Below are positions 50,844 through 62,000 of a DNA stretch of 64,000 nt, piece by piece. Under the pieces are notes generated by a model, which was not told the origin of the DNA, searched no databases, and saw only the letters and a program-made list of their open reading frames with translations. The translations under genes and the position numbers were made by a program. This DNA is from Porphyra umbilicalis (Eukaryota; Rhodophyta; Bangiophyceae; Bangiales; Bangiaceae), in contig KV918845.1 in assembly GCA_002049455.2 (NCBI GenBank), forward strand, positions 62,001 through 126,000, read 5' to 3'. The stretch's first letter is position 1. Each line of letters starts with the position of its first letter.

Positions 50844-51233
50844 CAGTTCGTTCTCGTATATTGCTGACTTCCCAATTTTGGCCGATGCCGTCGATGTCAA
50901 GAGGGGTGATCAACTGTGCGAAACAGTTTCTCAGCCATCCATTCAGCCTGATAAAGTCGTTCGACCAATTGGCAGTTGACCGAGACCCTGTCTTGACTTC
51001 GACCACATCGGCCAAAATTGGGAAGACAGCAATAAGATACAGCTGATTCAGCACAATACATACGAAAAAAAAAAAAAGGCTCGGTTGTCCCGATCATCAA
51101 TACAGTGCGTTCTCGTTATAAGAGACAGCTGATTCGGCTCAATCTGAAGAAAAAGTGGCCCACACGGACTGGAATGGAAGACTCGCGACCCATATTCTTT
51201 TATAAACGATTCTCTTATAACGAGAACGCACTG
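50844..51233. mobile_element. TA-flanked pogo/Tc1-like MITE, with an inner copy of the same end
   Basis: The left end CAGTTCGTTCTCGTATA begins immediately after the TA that closes the previous MITE. The right end is CGTTATAAGAGAACGCACTG-like in inverted sense (51211-51233), followed by TA (51234-51235). An internal hairpin pairs TTGCTGACTTCCCAATTTTG (50858-50884) with its complement near 51005-51030. A second full left end (CAGTGCGTTCTCGTTATAAG, 51103) after TA at 51101-51102 makes 51103-51233 a complete 131-bp MITE in itself. CAGT ends with TA duplication fit pogo/Tc1-like elements. Confidence 0.8.
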
Positions 51234-51547
51234 TAGAGACTTTTTGCCGGATCGCCGTGGGACGTTTGTGGGCCGTTTGTGGGATCGACCACCGGATATA
51301 CGATCTGTAAGGAGGTGGATATGGCTGCGGATACGAGCCCGCCTCCCACGGACATCTCACGTGGTGGCTATTCTAGAAAAATGGCCACGGCCCGTGGGAA
51401 GGCCGAGCCGACCCCGTTTGCCCCGAAAGCAGGCGATTCTGCCCTTCGTTGCGCGCGCTGCTCGCTTGCATTCGATCACCCACCGACCTGTGTCCGGCCC
51501 AAACACCATCCCCTGTCGCCCGCTTCCTTCTCCCCCTGCTCACTGTT

Positions 51548-52498
51548 ATGGATGAGCTTGCTGCCGGTACCCACCCGGGCCGCCCCGACGGGGCCGAAAT
51601 CGAGGTGGCTGCCCACGGTACTCGTGGTGCCGGCCCCACCGATTTGGTGGAAGCCAACAACGAGGAGGACGGCTTTATGGACGATGAGAGTGGGGGGGGG
51701 GACGAGACGAGGGGCAACCGGTCGACTCTGAAGAGCAAGGCGCGGCGCCTGTGGAGGCCGGAGCACGACAAGATGGCCGTCGATGCCATCCGAGCGGCCA
51801 AGGCCCACGTGGCGCCCCACGGGAAGAAGACCAAGCGGTTCGAGCAAGCGGCTGAAATTTTCAACCAGCACCCGCGGGCCGTGGACTTTTCGATAAACTC
51901 TAAGGCCCTCAGCGACCGATGGTCGACGCTGAAGAAGGCATTCGCTGTCAAGAACGCCGCGTACGAGAGCGCGACAGGGACGGAGCCGAGCTGGACGCCC
52001 GCGGAGATGGTCCTCATTGACGCCGTGCCGGAGGCCCAGGCACACGCAGACCTGGAGAAGGCCAGCAGAAACGAGTTCACCAAGAAGGAGGAGCGCTTGG
52101 TCGCCCAAGGGGAGGCGATACGCAAGATGGCCATGGAGCGCCGCGGGGGCCTGATGCGCGGCCCCGCGGCAGCTCCCAGCGGGAGTACCGCCGTCCCGAA
52201 CCCGAGCGCCGGCGGGTCGTCGGACGACGAGGTGGCTACGCCAGCCCGGACCACCCGCCACCGCAAGTGCGCTTTCGCCGATGACGAGGACGATGTTGTG
52301 GGGATCCTGGAGCGGAGCGAGAAGGGGCAGGCCGCGCAGGCCGAGCGGCAAATGCAACTCGCCGAGCGTCGCCTGGAACATGAGCGCAAGATGTACGAGG
52401 ACGAGGCCGCACGCCGGGATCGTGCTGAAGAGACACAGCAGGAAGAGAAGAAGGCGCAACAGGAGCTCCTGGTAGCTCTTGCCAGCAAGCTCGGGTGA
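51548..52498 (+). CDS. Harbinger Myb/SANT-like DNA-binding protein
   Basis: 316 residues from ATG 51548 (MDELAAGTHPGRPDGAEIEV) to TGA 52496-52498. After an acidic start, residues about 60-150 form a Myb/SANT-like trihelix: RRLWRPEHDKMAVDAIRAAK, KTKRFEQAAEIFNQHP, NSKALSDRWSTLKKAFAVKN, with the spaced Trp pattern. The C-terminal part is a long charged coiled coil (ERQMQLAERRLEHERKMYED ... EETQQEEKKAQQELLVALAS). In Harbinger elements such a protein binds the transposon ends and brings the transposase to the nucleus. It is convergent with the transposase gene of the same element. Confidence 0.85.
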   Translation: MDELAAGTHPGRPDGAEIEVAAHGTRGAGPTDLVEANNEEDGFMDDESGGGDETRGNRSTLKSKARRLWRPEHDKMAVDAIRAAKAHVAPHGKKTKRFEQAAEIFNQHPRAVDFSINSKALSDRWSTLKKAFAVKNAAYESATGTEPSWTPAEMVLIDAVPEAQAHADLEKASRNEFTKKEERLVAQGEAIRKMAMERRGGLMRGPAAAPSGSTAVPNPSAGGSSDDEVATPARTTRHRKCAFADDEDDVVGILERSEKGQAAQAERQMQLAERRLEHERKMYEDEAARRDRAEETQQEEKKAQQELLVALASKLG

Positions 52499-52649
52499 CA
52501 CTCTGCCTTTTCTTGACGTTAGCGTCGTGAACTCTTTTTTTTATCTTTTCTTTGACCTTGTAGACAGAGGTAAAAAAGCATGTACGGGACATTCGTAAAA
52601 ACACGAACAAGCCGATGCACACCGCAAAAATGTGGATTGAGGAACATAA

Positions 52650-53345
52650 GTCACAGTGCGTAGCAACCTAGACGCACCGGCGCACACAGCGACGCACGGG
52701 TCGTTGAATCGCGTCGCCACAAAACGGCACCCCGACAAGCACTCGCGGCGAAGCTCCGGCTACGGCCGGAAAAATATGTGTCCAGGCCGCTCGTGGCCGA
52801 CACGTGTCGGAACCGAGACGCACGGGCACGCACCGCGACGAACAGCAGATACGCATGCGGCGATACAAGCAACCCCCCGTCGACCCCCACGGCGAGGCTA
52901 CGGTTATGGGCGGGAAAACACGTGCGCACGCCAATCATGGCCGCCACTTGTTGCAACCGAGACGCACCGGCACACACCGCGACGCACTCGAGTACAGCAC
53001 CGCTTCACATCCATGGGCACGCACCGGCACGCACCACCACGCACAGCAACCGAAAGCGTGTCGCTACAACGCCGCTCCCTGTCCACTCCAGCCGGCGGGG
53101 CTCCGGCCACGGGCGGGAAAACACGTGCTCACGCCAATCATGGCCGCCACTTGTTGCAACCGAGACGCACCGGCACACACCGCGACGCACTCGAGTACAG
53201 CACCGCTCCACATCCATGGGCACGCACCGGCACGCACCACCACGCACGGCAACCGAAATCGTGTCGCTACAACGCCGCTCCCTGTCCACTACAGCCGGCG
53301 GGGCTCCGGCCACGGGCGGGAAAACACGTGCGCTTGATAACCATG
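52650..53345. repeat. Minisatellite of about 203 bp inside the Harbinger element
   Basis: Four units beginning near AACCGAGACGCACCGG and ending near CCGCCACTTGTTGC. The two right-hand units (52955-53157 and 53158-53345) are almost identical; the two left-hand units are shorter and diverged. The array starts about 150 bp after the SANT gene and runs into the 3' end of the transposase reading frame. Confidence 0.88.
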
Positions 53346-54738
53346 GCCTCCACCTGTTTTGTGTGGGACGCGCCGCCGTTGCGGTTTTGCGGTGCTTCCA
53401 GCTGGGGTGGGTGCGCTGTGAGGCGTGGATAATACCGCCGAAGGCAGCACCACCACCGTCCACGCCGCCGTCACCTTCCTCGGGAGCTATCCCGAGGTAC
53501 TCTTTCCAAGTGGGCGGTTGGCACTTGAAAAATGTTGCAGATGCTCCGCCACAGGCGCAGCAGCGCAAGTTCCACACCAGCACCCCCATGCGGTAGAGCT
53601 GGCCGACCGGCCCTTCCCGCACTTTCATTTTTCGCGGGAATTCGAGCATTGAGCAAACTTGCTTGACATCTTTGAAGCCCCATTCCACCGCCGCACGAGG
53701 TACCTTCATCGTCTCGTTGCAGGCCTCTTGCTCTGGCGTGAGCAAGCCGCAAAAGGCCGCCTGCAGCCAGGGGCGAATCACATACGCAGCGTCGCCGTAC
53801 AGGTAGTGCTGCTCGCCGTTGATGATGAGCGCATCGGGTAGGATGTCGTCCAGCCCAGACTCGTGGAAGAGCGTCATGTCATGCCGCCTCCCCTCCCATG
53901 GACCAAACAAGTTGAACAAAAGACCATCAGGAGTGAGTACACTTTGGAACTTAATGGCGTGCTCCCTCTTGTGCCCGCTATAACACGCATGTTGGTACCC
54001 CCCTCCAGGACGTGCTATGAAAATGGTAGTACCATCGATGAAGCCTACACATCGATCTAGATAGGCACCCGAATCCAGGATCTTTTGCGCATACGTCACA
54101 GCTCGCTCTCTCAAAAAGTCAACCCGCCACTCAGAGAGAAGAGACCCCCACCTGGCCATCACCACCTGCACGGTGGCGTGAAAGACAGTGCAGAGGGCCG
54201 ACCCGCTGCGGCCAAAAAGCTCCTCCAAGTCCATCCACTGGCATGGCGATGCCAAACGCCTCAACACAATGCAAAAGCACTCGACAGGATCGACGCGGAG
54301 ACGGGTACGAGGGAAGGGCACGTCGATGTCAAGCAGCGAGGCAAGCTGGCCCACGTGGGCAGGCTGGAAGCGGAACAGCGAGAGTGATTGTTGGGAGGAG
54401 AATGTATTCAAGTTGAATGTTGTGGCTTCAATGCGCCGCCGGCGCTCCAAGGAGAGAGCCACCTCAAGCTGCGCCCGGCGATAGCGCCGCACGACAATGG
54501 CCAAATCACACCGAGACAAACCCATCGCGTGCCCAGCGAGCAACACATTTCCATAGACACGTCGACGGGAGCGCCACAGGGAGAGCCGGTTTCCTTCAAT
54601 GGACACCATGGTGCCACGGTCGGGTGGGGTAGTCGTACGACCAACGTCGTGTCGTTGCAAGCGGGATCGTGCACTTCCGATTCGGCTTGTCCCCCCGCTT
54701 CCCACGAAGTTACCACGGCCTGAGCGGCAAAAAGACAT
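53005..54738 (-). CDS. PIF/Harbinger (DDE_Tnp_4) transposase with a repeat-encoded tail
   Basis: 577 residues from ATG 54738 (MSFCRSGRGNFVGSGG). An N-terminal helix-turn-helix-like region (residues about 165-200, ECFCIVLRRLASPCQWMDLE) precedes the catalytic core. Core landmarks are GFIDGTTIFIARPGG (first Asp, about 234), YSGHKREHAIKFQSVLTPDG, FNLFGPWEGRRHDMTLFHES, YLYGDAAYVIRPWLQ (second Asp, about 316) and PRAAVEWGFKDVKQ (Glu, about 351). These are the classic HARBI1 motifs. The conserved part ends near WKEYLGI. The frame stays open for about 110 more residues through the minisatellite, giving Arg/Cys/Val-rich repeats (CVRRGVCRCVSVATSGGHDW-like text) before the stop at 53005-53007. There are no internal stops. 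Confidence 0.92.
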   Translation of the reverse strand: MSFCRSGRGNFVGSGGTSRIGSARSRLQRHDVGRTTTPPDRGTMVSIEGNRLSLWRSRRRVYGNVLLAGHAMGLSRCDLAIVVRRYRRAQLEVALSLERRRRIEATTFNLNTFSSQQSLSLFRFQPAHVGQLASLLDIDVPFPRTRLRVDPVECFCIVLRRLASPCQWMDLEELFGRSGSALCTVFHATVQVVMARWGSLLSEWRVDFLRERAVTYAQKILDSGAYLDRCVGFIDGTTIFIARPGGGYQHACYSGHKREHAIKFQSVLTPDGLLFNLFGPWEGRRHDMTLFHESGLDDILPDALIINGEQHYLYGDAAYVIRPWLQAAFCGLLTPEQEACNETMKVPRAAVEWGFKDVKQVCSMLEFPRKMKVREGPVGQLYRMGVLVWNLRCCACGGASATFFKCQPPTWKEYLGIAPEEGDGGVDGGGAAFGGIIHASQRTHPSWKHRKTATAARPTQNRWRPWLSSARVFPPVAGAPPAVVDRERRCSDTISVAVRGGACRCVPMDVERCCTRVRRGVCRCVSVATSGGHDWREHVFSRPWPEPRRLEWTGSGVVATRFRLLCVVVRAGACPWM

Positions 54739-54852
54739 CTACATTTTTCGGATGGTCGACTGTGGGATGCGTGCTTACAAAAATCCGACCGGAAACACCA
54801 TCCCACGGACATCTCACAAACATCCCACAAACGATCCGGCAAAAAGTCTCTA

Positions 54853-56683
54853 ATGACACAGCATGTCACATTCCCCGATTCTCAGTGACCTGAGATTCGT
54901 TTGTCAGCTGAAACAGCTTGTGATCCCCACATAGAGGGCTACTCTTCATGAAGAAATGACCTGCGCTTCTTTCATGATCCCCGAGAGAGGGCACCTGTTT
55001 CGGGCGCATCCCATTAACCAAAGTGCGTCATCTTTGGCAAAGAAGACGGTAGAGAGTACGTCTATGATGTATATATATACATACCAAGCTGGAGAAACCC
55101 GCATGTCAGAAAAGGTCGTTGCACCCGAGTCATGGCATGTTCTCCGAACAACTGTTTCTCATGCGTCTTATGAAGTGAGACGGACTATGTAGTGATTACT
55201 GTATAATCATCAGCCTCGTGATGTAAAATGATGATAATCATTGAAATCACAATATATTACAATCAAATAAAAATCACCTGCCACCTCTGACCACCGGGAA
55301 GTGCCGTGAGACTGATCGACCAGCTGCCGACGGCGACTTTCATGAGATTCCAGGCACGTGCGTGCAATACCCTGGCTTTCAGGGCGGTGGCGCGCTCGGC
55401 GACGCCTCGACACCGGGCACGCCGGCCAACTCCATAGCCGCGAGCGCGCACTGGGGCTCGTACAGCTACGCTGCCGTAACGGGGGGAGCGTGGGGCGGAG
55501 AAAGGGGTGCCGCCGCCGCCGCCACCGCAACGGCGGCGGCCCGCCGGCGTCGCCTGACGCTCACGGAAGGGACTGTCACTTCGCCGCGCAGCGCACCTGC
55601 GCACGGCGGGCGGGGCGGCCGACGCGGCGTACGGGCCGGCGGGTGGGACCGATTGCCGCGCGACGGGCCGCCTTTCACCGCGCCGCTAGATGGCGTCAGA
55701 AACCGCCGACGATCCGCCGAAACAGAAGCCGGCGCGCAGGCACGATCACCCGCGGGTCATCGCGGGCGCGTCGAGCCCTCGGAAGTTGCTGCGCGCGGTC
55801 GCCGCGCGCAACTCGGGGCGGTGGGGGGGGCAGGGGGGTTGGCGCCGTCCGGGCCCTGTGGCCCTTGTGACAGGACTGTCCTTCTCAGCCACGTAACTCT
55901 ATTCGCTTTTAGCGTCATCGCGACCCTTCCAACGCTGACACGCCCTCAGATCTCTGAGGACACGAATGCAGACTGCCACCTCTGAAACGGAGAGCAAGTC
56001 CCGTGCTCTAAGTATATGTGTGCATCACTACACTTTGAGAGCACCCTGTCCTAAAGGCCAGGGAACTATTCTAAGAAATTCTTTTGTCGGTTGGTCAATG
56101 ACTCTACTGGAACTAATGGCCTGCAAAAGAAGAGAATGGGCAACGGGCTGCAGCTGCTCGATCCATTCTGCATTGCCCCGCTTCGGACCGTTGACGACAC
56201 CCCACACCGCACCGTCTCGTGCAAGGCTCTGCACGGCCGCTTTGCATGTGCTGTCTCGGCAGGCTCTCGAAGGTTCTGATAGCCTCGCCACAACTCGCTC
56301 GTCGTGGCCGTACACTGAAGGCCTTCGAGAGGCATCCGGTTGAAGCGGGCGGATGGTGGTGGGGGGGCAGTGGGTGGAATCATCGCCTCGGCCTACTGTC
56401 AGCGGAAGGCCTCTTCCGTCCACGAGATGGCCGCTTGCGCCCCCTTTTGCATGCATGCAAGTCAGCGCCGCTGCCGCTCGTGCCGTGCGGCCGCACAGCG
56501 GCCTGGCGCGCCGGCCGCCGCGGGCATTCTTAAGCAACGGTCGGCCGCGTCCACATCGACGGCACGCATCCTTCGCCGCAACCTTCGCTTCCACGTCACT
56601 TTCCAGACACCCACGTTCCCCGCCTTTCCGCCACCCTTCCGCACCCACTTACCTACCGCTTCGTCTCCCCCACAACCACAACC
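54853..56683. other. Intergenic stretch upstream of the second LEA-like gene
   Basis: 54853-55330 is the most A+T-rich part of the window (TATATATATAC near 55068-55080). 55340-55870 is G+C rich and open in plus frames (VQYPGFQGGGALGDASTPGT) without a recognisable domain; it may be a gene relic. 55900-56680 is mixed sequence and should contain the LEA promoter and leader. Confidence 0.4.
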
Positions 56684-57383
56684 ATGTCTAGCACCACCCC
56701 CACCACCGCACAGGCGGTGCAGGAGCTGGGTACGACGATTAAAAACGCGGCGGTCGACGTCGGTCAGAAGCTGGTACGTCGGTAGTGATTGTTCGGATCG
56801 TGGCCGCATGGAAGGAAGGTTGCATACTCGCGGTTGGCGGACGGGCCGGCACAGGTGTTTTGCACAGACCAGGCCACTTACAGTTGCACCGATTGCTCCT
56901 GCCCTTCTTCCTCGCGTGTTTGTCTTGGCTCTCCCCTTTACCTGCTTGGTGTTGTGCTGATTCTTTTTACAGGCCGAGACGGCCGGCATTGCCAAGGACA
57001 ACACGGTCGCTTCGGCGATCGCTACCAAGGACTCGATTGCTGACACCGCCGCCGCCAAGAAGGAGGAGGCGGCCGCGTCGATGGAGGACGCCAAGGCCAA
57101 TGCCAGCGCGAAGGCCGAAGACGTGAAGCAGTCGGCGATTGAGACGAAGGACTCTGCAGCGGCCTCGATGGAGGACGCCAAGAACACGGCCGCTGCCAAG
57201 GCCGATGAGACCGCGGCGGTTGCCGGCCAAAAGATGGACAACGCTGCAAACACGGCGGCGGCCAAGGCCGATGAGACCAAGGCGTCGGCCAACCAGGCGG
57301 CGAACGACGCTGCCGCGACGGCTGAGCAGAAGAAGAGCGAAACTGCTACGGCAGTCAAGAACACCGCGGCCAAGTACGAGTAA
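56684..57383 (+). CDS. LEA-like Ala/Lys/Glu-rich protein, two exons
   Basis: Exon 1 is 56684-56773 and exon 2 56973-57383 (TAA at 57381). The intron is 199 bp, phase 0, with a GTACGT donor and TTTTTACAG acceptor. The 166-residue product begins MSSTTPTTAQAVQELGTTIK. It then consists of repeated amphipathic units such as AAASMEDAKANASAKAEDVK and NTAAAKADETAAVAGQKMDN, ending KNTAAKYE. It has no Cys, Trp or catalytic motif. The pattern is that of LEA_4/group 3 stress proteins and parallels the longer protein at 3524-4420, suggesting a small family used in drying or salt stress. The function is inferred from composition. Confidence 0.78.
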
Positions 57384-58922
57384 GAAGACTCGCATGTAGG
57401 GGCGGCTGCGCTTGCCTGCCACCCGACCTCATGTCAGGGCAGTCGACGAGACAGCGACAGGGGAGCACGTGTATATTTCTATCTCGTGGTGTAAAGAACC
57501 TTTGTCCCTATAACCCTTTCTCGCCACTTTCTTCTGGTTGAAACACCAGGAGCGCTTCCCTCATTCCAGCCTGCAAGGCACCATGTCTTGGACGGCCCGA
57601 AAGGGAGTCTCTGATGGCCGCCGGCAGGAGGGTTTTCCTGCGCTGGCAATGAGAATGGCGGGGGGAGTCTTTTGCAACCACTTTTTTGTCATTCTACCGC
57701 GCGACTGGATGGATTCTTACCAACCGTGACAAGCAGCCGCGCACCACCACGCTGACCACGCCCGAAGAAAATAGTCACGCAGGTGGGGGCGCATGAAACG
57801 GCGCCCAGCCGGGCGGCCACGGGTGATCGTTTGCCGGTCCGGACGCAGAGAACAAGGCTGGTATGCCCGCCACTGCAGCGGCACGGGGTTTGTCGGCTCC
57901 CTTTGGTGGGGCGCGTGCCCTTGCTGCTGCCGCGACGACGCGCCCGAGGCGGCGCCGCGGGGGGCGTCGCGACCACCGCCCGCGCGCCACAGCGGCCGTC
58001 GCCGCCGCCGCACCGCGCACCACGGTCCGCACCGACGCCGCGGTCACGCCTCTGCGTCACCGCCTGCCCCGGGGCGGGCGCCCCGCACCGCCGCTGCCAC
58101 CGCCGACGGGCGGCGGCGGCCCGCGCGGGGCACACCCGTCCCCCGCGGCAGCGCCCCGCCGCCCGCGCCCGCCCCGTGACGTCATGACACCGTGTAGCGA
58201 ATCCGGCGCGCCACGACACGCGTCGCTGAAAGCACCGAGGGGACTACTCTCCGCCGCACCCGCCAATCTGACCCCACCCGATCCGCCCAATCCGCGGCGG
58301 GCGCGGGCCGTCCCCCCCCCCCCCCCCCCCCCGCTGCCGCTGCAGCGCGCCGCGCCGCGCCTCTGGCCAGCGGCCGCGCCGCGCGCGGGGCGTCTGGCCG
58401 CCGCGGCCCACAGTGCACCCGCGAACGCCGTCGGCGCCGCCCCGCCGCGGCGCACGGACCCCGCCGCGGTGCGCCTTTTTTTTGTTGTTGTTGTGGTTGC
58501 GCCTCGTCTTGGTTGTCCTCGTCCCGGCCGCCGTGCGTGGCACGTTGCGCCGCCGTCCCGACGGGGGCGGTGCGTCTCGCCGCTGCGGCGCGACACACGC
58601 GGCCTCGCGCGGGGGTTTGTCGCCCCCGCCCGGTCGTTGCCCGTCTTTTTTTTTTTTTTTCTTGTTGTTGTGCTGCCCCCCCCCCTTGCGCCTCCTGCCC
58701 CCCCCCTCGGCCGGTGCGGTATTGTTTGCTGCATCTTTTGTTGGCGGCCGACGCGGGGCCTCCTGCGGTGCTTGGTGGCCGCCCCCGCCTTGGTTGCCCT
58801 GCGCGTGCGTTGTGGCCGGTCCGTCCCTGGCGGTCCCCCCGTGCCTGGCGGCGGTCACCCCTTGGCCCCGCGTGGCCGTTGCGCCTTGCCGCGTCGGGCC
58901 CAGGCGGTGACGGGCAGGCCGG
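57384..58922. other. 3' region of the LEA gene and leader of the next gene
   Basis: 57384-57740 is the LEA 3' flank. 57780-58450 is G+C saturated with no domain. 58470-58920 switches to T/G-rich plus-strand sequence with T runs (58648-58663) and ends in a GGGCAG just before the ATG at 58923. This looks like an intron in the 5' leader of the downstream gene. Confidence 0.45.
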
Positions 58923-58961
58923 ATGGATTCCCCACCGCCGCCGCTGGCGGCACCCCCCTCG

Positions 58962-59008
<47 letters not shown>

Positions 59009-62000
59009 AGACGCGGCGCGCGCCACCGCAGCGGTGCCGATGGACGCCTCTGACGCGCCAACGACGACGCCGCCGTCTGACGCAGCCGCGCCGCCGACCG
59101 ACCCGCACCCGCCGCCGCCGCCGTTGCCGCCGCCGCACCCGCCGCCGGGCGGCGACGTGGTCATGGCGCCGGCAGCGTCCCCCCCGTGGCCGCCCGACGG
59201 CGTCGGCGCCGCCCTCGTCGAGGCGCCCACCCACCCACCGCCGGCGCTGCGCGTCGATGCGGCCGCCGTGGCGTCGGTGACGGCGGCGGCGGTGGCGGCG
59301 GCGACCGCCGCCGGCGATCCGGGCGCCACCGCAGCCGGGAGGGCGCCCGCCGTGCCGGCCGCGGCGGCAGCAGATGATGGCGGCGGCGGGGGCGACGCCG
59401 CGGCGGCGGCGGCAGCGGGCAACGGCGGCGGCGGGGGCGGCGACGCCGCAGCTACGGCCCCCCCCCCTCCCCCCTTCCGCCCTCCCCGTGCCCCTCCGGC
59501 GGGTGGCGGTCGACTTGCCGGCGCTGCCGCCCCCCCCCCCCCCCCCCCCGCGGCGGCGGTCAAGGCCGAGCCCCCCGCCGCCGCCTATTTCCCCCACGCG
59601 TCTGACGACGCCGCCGCGGGCGGGGACCTGCCGATGGACACGGGGCAGCCGCTGGGCGCCGCCGCGCCGCCGCCGGCGGGCGTCAAGGCCGAGGCGCCCG
59701 TCGGCGCCGGCGTCACGCCGGCGGTGGGGGGGCCGGGGCGCCTGCCGCCCTCCTCGTCGGCGGTGCCGTCGGCCGGATGGGCGGGCGCGACCGCCGGCAC
59801 GACGGTTGCGGCAGCGGCAGCGGCGGCGGGGGGGGGGCGGGGGGGGGGGGGCCGCCGCGGGCGGGGCAGCACCCGAGCTGACGCCCCTGCAGCCGCTCGG
59901 CGACTTTGACGTCGTCTCCCCGTCGACGCCCGCCGCTCGCCACGCGCCGCTCGTCGACGGCTCCCCATCGCCGCTCATCATTGTTGGGGCGTCCCCGGTG
60001 GACCCTCCCGCCCTGGTGCCACTTCCGCCGCCGCCTCTGCCGCCTCCGCCGCCACCGCCGCCGCCGCCGCCGCCGTCTGAGGGTGGGGGCGGGGAGGCCG
60101 GCCCCCCCCCCTGGCCGCGTGGGGCGTCCGACCCGCGGCCGCCGCTCGGCGCGCTTGGCGGCGCGGGGGCGCCCCCCGTCGCGACCGGGGACGCGGGGGA
60201 GCGGCTCCTCCCCCCCATCCCTCCCGGGTCGGCGTCGATGCTCGCGCGCCGCGAGGTGGGCCACGTCTTTGCCCCCCCGACGCGGTCGGGCGTGCGGCTC
60301 ATGTGCACGCTGTGTGGCACCAAGGAGATGGTCGGGTCGGTGCTCTACGACCACTATGGGTCGCGCAAGCACGCGACCGCGGGGCGCCTCGACGCCCTCC
60401 GTGTGACCCTGTACCACGCCCTCCCCGACGCGGGGGGCACCGACATTTGGGCGCCCGACCGGTCCGCGTGGCGCGCCTTTATCCGTGAGCGGGATGGGGA
60501 CCCGCCGCCGGGTTCGCCGCCGACGTGGACGCCGGCGGAGCGGGGGCGCCTCGACGCGGCGACGCGGCGCTTCCGCTGGGACGCCCCCGTCGGCGCCTTC
60601 TTTTATTGCGGCGCCGCGTCGGGGGTGTGGAAGCTCGTGCCGCCGCCCGATGAGCGGGCGGGCCTCCTCGCCGCCGCGCACGGCACCTTCCACGCGGGCC
60701 CCGCGGCGATGCTCACCGCCCTCGCGGCGCACCACGTGTGGTTTTCCATGTATAGCGATGTGGCGGCGACGGCGCTCGCGTGCGTCGCCTGCCACGCGGA
60801 CGACGCGTGGGAGCCGACCGGCGCCGAGTGGTCGGCCGCGGCCGACGCGGCGGGGGCGGTCGTCGACTTGCTGTCGGCACGCTGGTCGGTGCTGAGCTCG
60901 TGGGTGCGGTATCGGGATCGGCGCGGGGAGGAGCCCATCTTTGGGCTCACCCCGGGGGAGACGACGCGCGCGCGGCTCATCTGCGCGCGCTACCGGTGGG
61001 ATTTGGCGCAACACACGTTTGTGTTTGTGCCGTCGCCGATGGCGGCGCCGCTGCAGCTCGTGGCCGAGCTGGAGCGGGAGCCGCTCATCCGTCGCACCCA
61101 CGAGTGGGCCCACATGCCCGCCGACGCGGTCGCCGAGCACCTCCGCGCCACGTACGATTGGCCGGCGTTGGAGCGGGACGTGGCCGTGTCGGTCAATGCG
61201 TGTACGGGTTGTGCGCACACGGCGGACGTGCCGCCCGTGGTGGTGGCGTATGGGGACGGGGAGCGCAAGGCACCAAACGACCCCATCCCGCTCGCGCTGA
61301 GGGGCGTCGCCGAGGGGGAGGGGGGGGGGGGAGGCGACCTTGCCGCCCGCCTCGGCGGTAGCGTCGACGGGGGGGCGCCGTGGGCCCTCGGCACGCCAGT
61401 GACGCCCGCGGCATCGGCGGCGACGGCGGCCGATGATGACGCCATGCCAGACGGGGAGGACGCGGCGGACGTGCACCCCGGCGACGCGGCGGACGTGGAC
61501 ATGGCCGGCTCACCCCCCGGGGCAGCGGCGGCGGCGGCGGCAGCGGGCGCCAAGGCGTCCCCCAGGAATGACAAGGGCGCGTATGGGGGTCCCGAGCACA
61601 GGCCCCTGGCGCCGGCGCCCGCCGTCGGCGGCGGGCGCGTCTATGAAGAGCGCCCCCGACGCGGCCACCCTAGTGCCGACCGGGATCCGCCCGGCACGGC
61701 GGTCGGCCCCCGCCCCGTGGCGACCGGCACCATCCCCGCGTGTGACGGGCGCGGTGCGCCTGCGAACTTGGTCATTGGGGAGCCCGTCCTCGACGGCCGC
61801 TCGTGCGTCGGCCAAACGTACACGGGCGTCATTGACGCTGTCGTGCCGTATGGCGCGTTTGTGCGCGTGCCCGACGACCTCGAGGGGCTCCTCCACATTA
61901 GCCTCATGCCCGGCGGCGCCCGCTACACGGTCGACGCGGTCAAGCGGTTTATGCGCGGGGACTTTGTCGAGGTCGTGACCATTGGCGCCAACCGCAACCG

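Larger units (their letters stand above)
51236..54850. mobile_element. Intact-looking PIF/Harbinger transposon, 3.6 kb
   Basis: Terminal inverted repeats GAGACTTTTTGCCGGATCG are perfect at both ends. They run into direct TTTGTGGGA(T/C) subterminal repeats on both sides. The element carries the two divergently useful genes of the superfamily: a Myb/SANT-like protein (51548-52498, +) and a DDE transposase (53005-54738, -). Each end abuts a TA (51234-51235 and 54851-54852); a clean 3-bp TWA duplication is not visible. The left end touches the preceding MITE exactly. A minisatellite of about 700 bp lies between the genes. Confidence 0.9.

Noticed and set aside
51236-54850. A clean 3-bp target duplication for the Harbinger element
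   Set aside because: The flanking triplets (GTA and TAA) do not match. Only TA is shared, and on the left that TA already belongs to the MITE border.
55340-55870. Plus-strand open frame with plausible residues (GGGALGDASTPGTPANS)
   Set aside because: Too short and low in complexity, with no start context or domain. Noted only as a possible relic.
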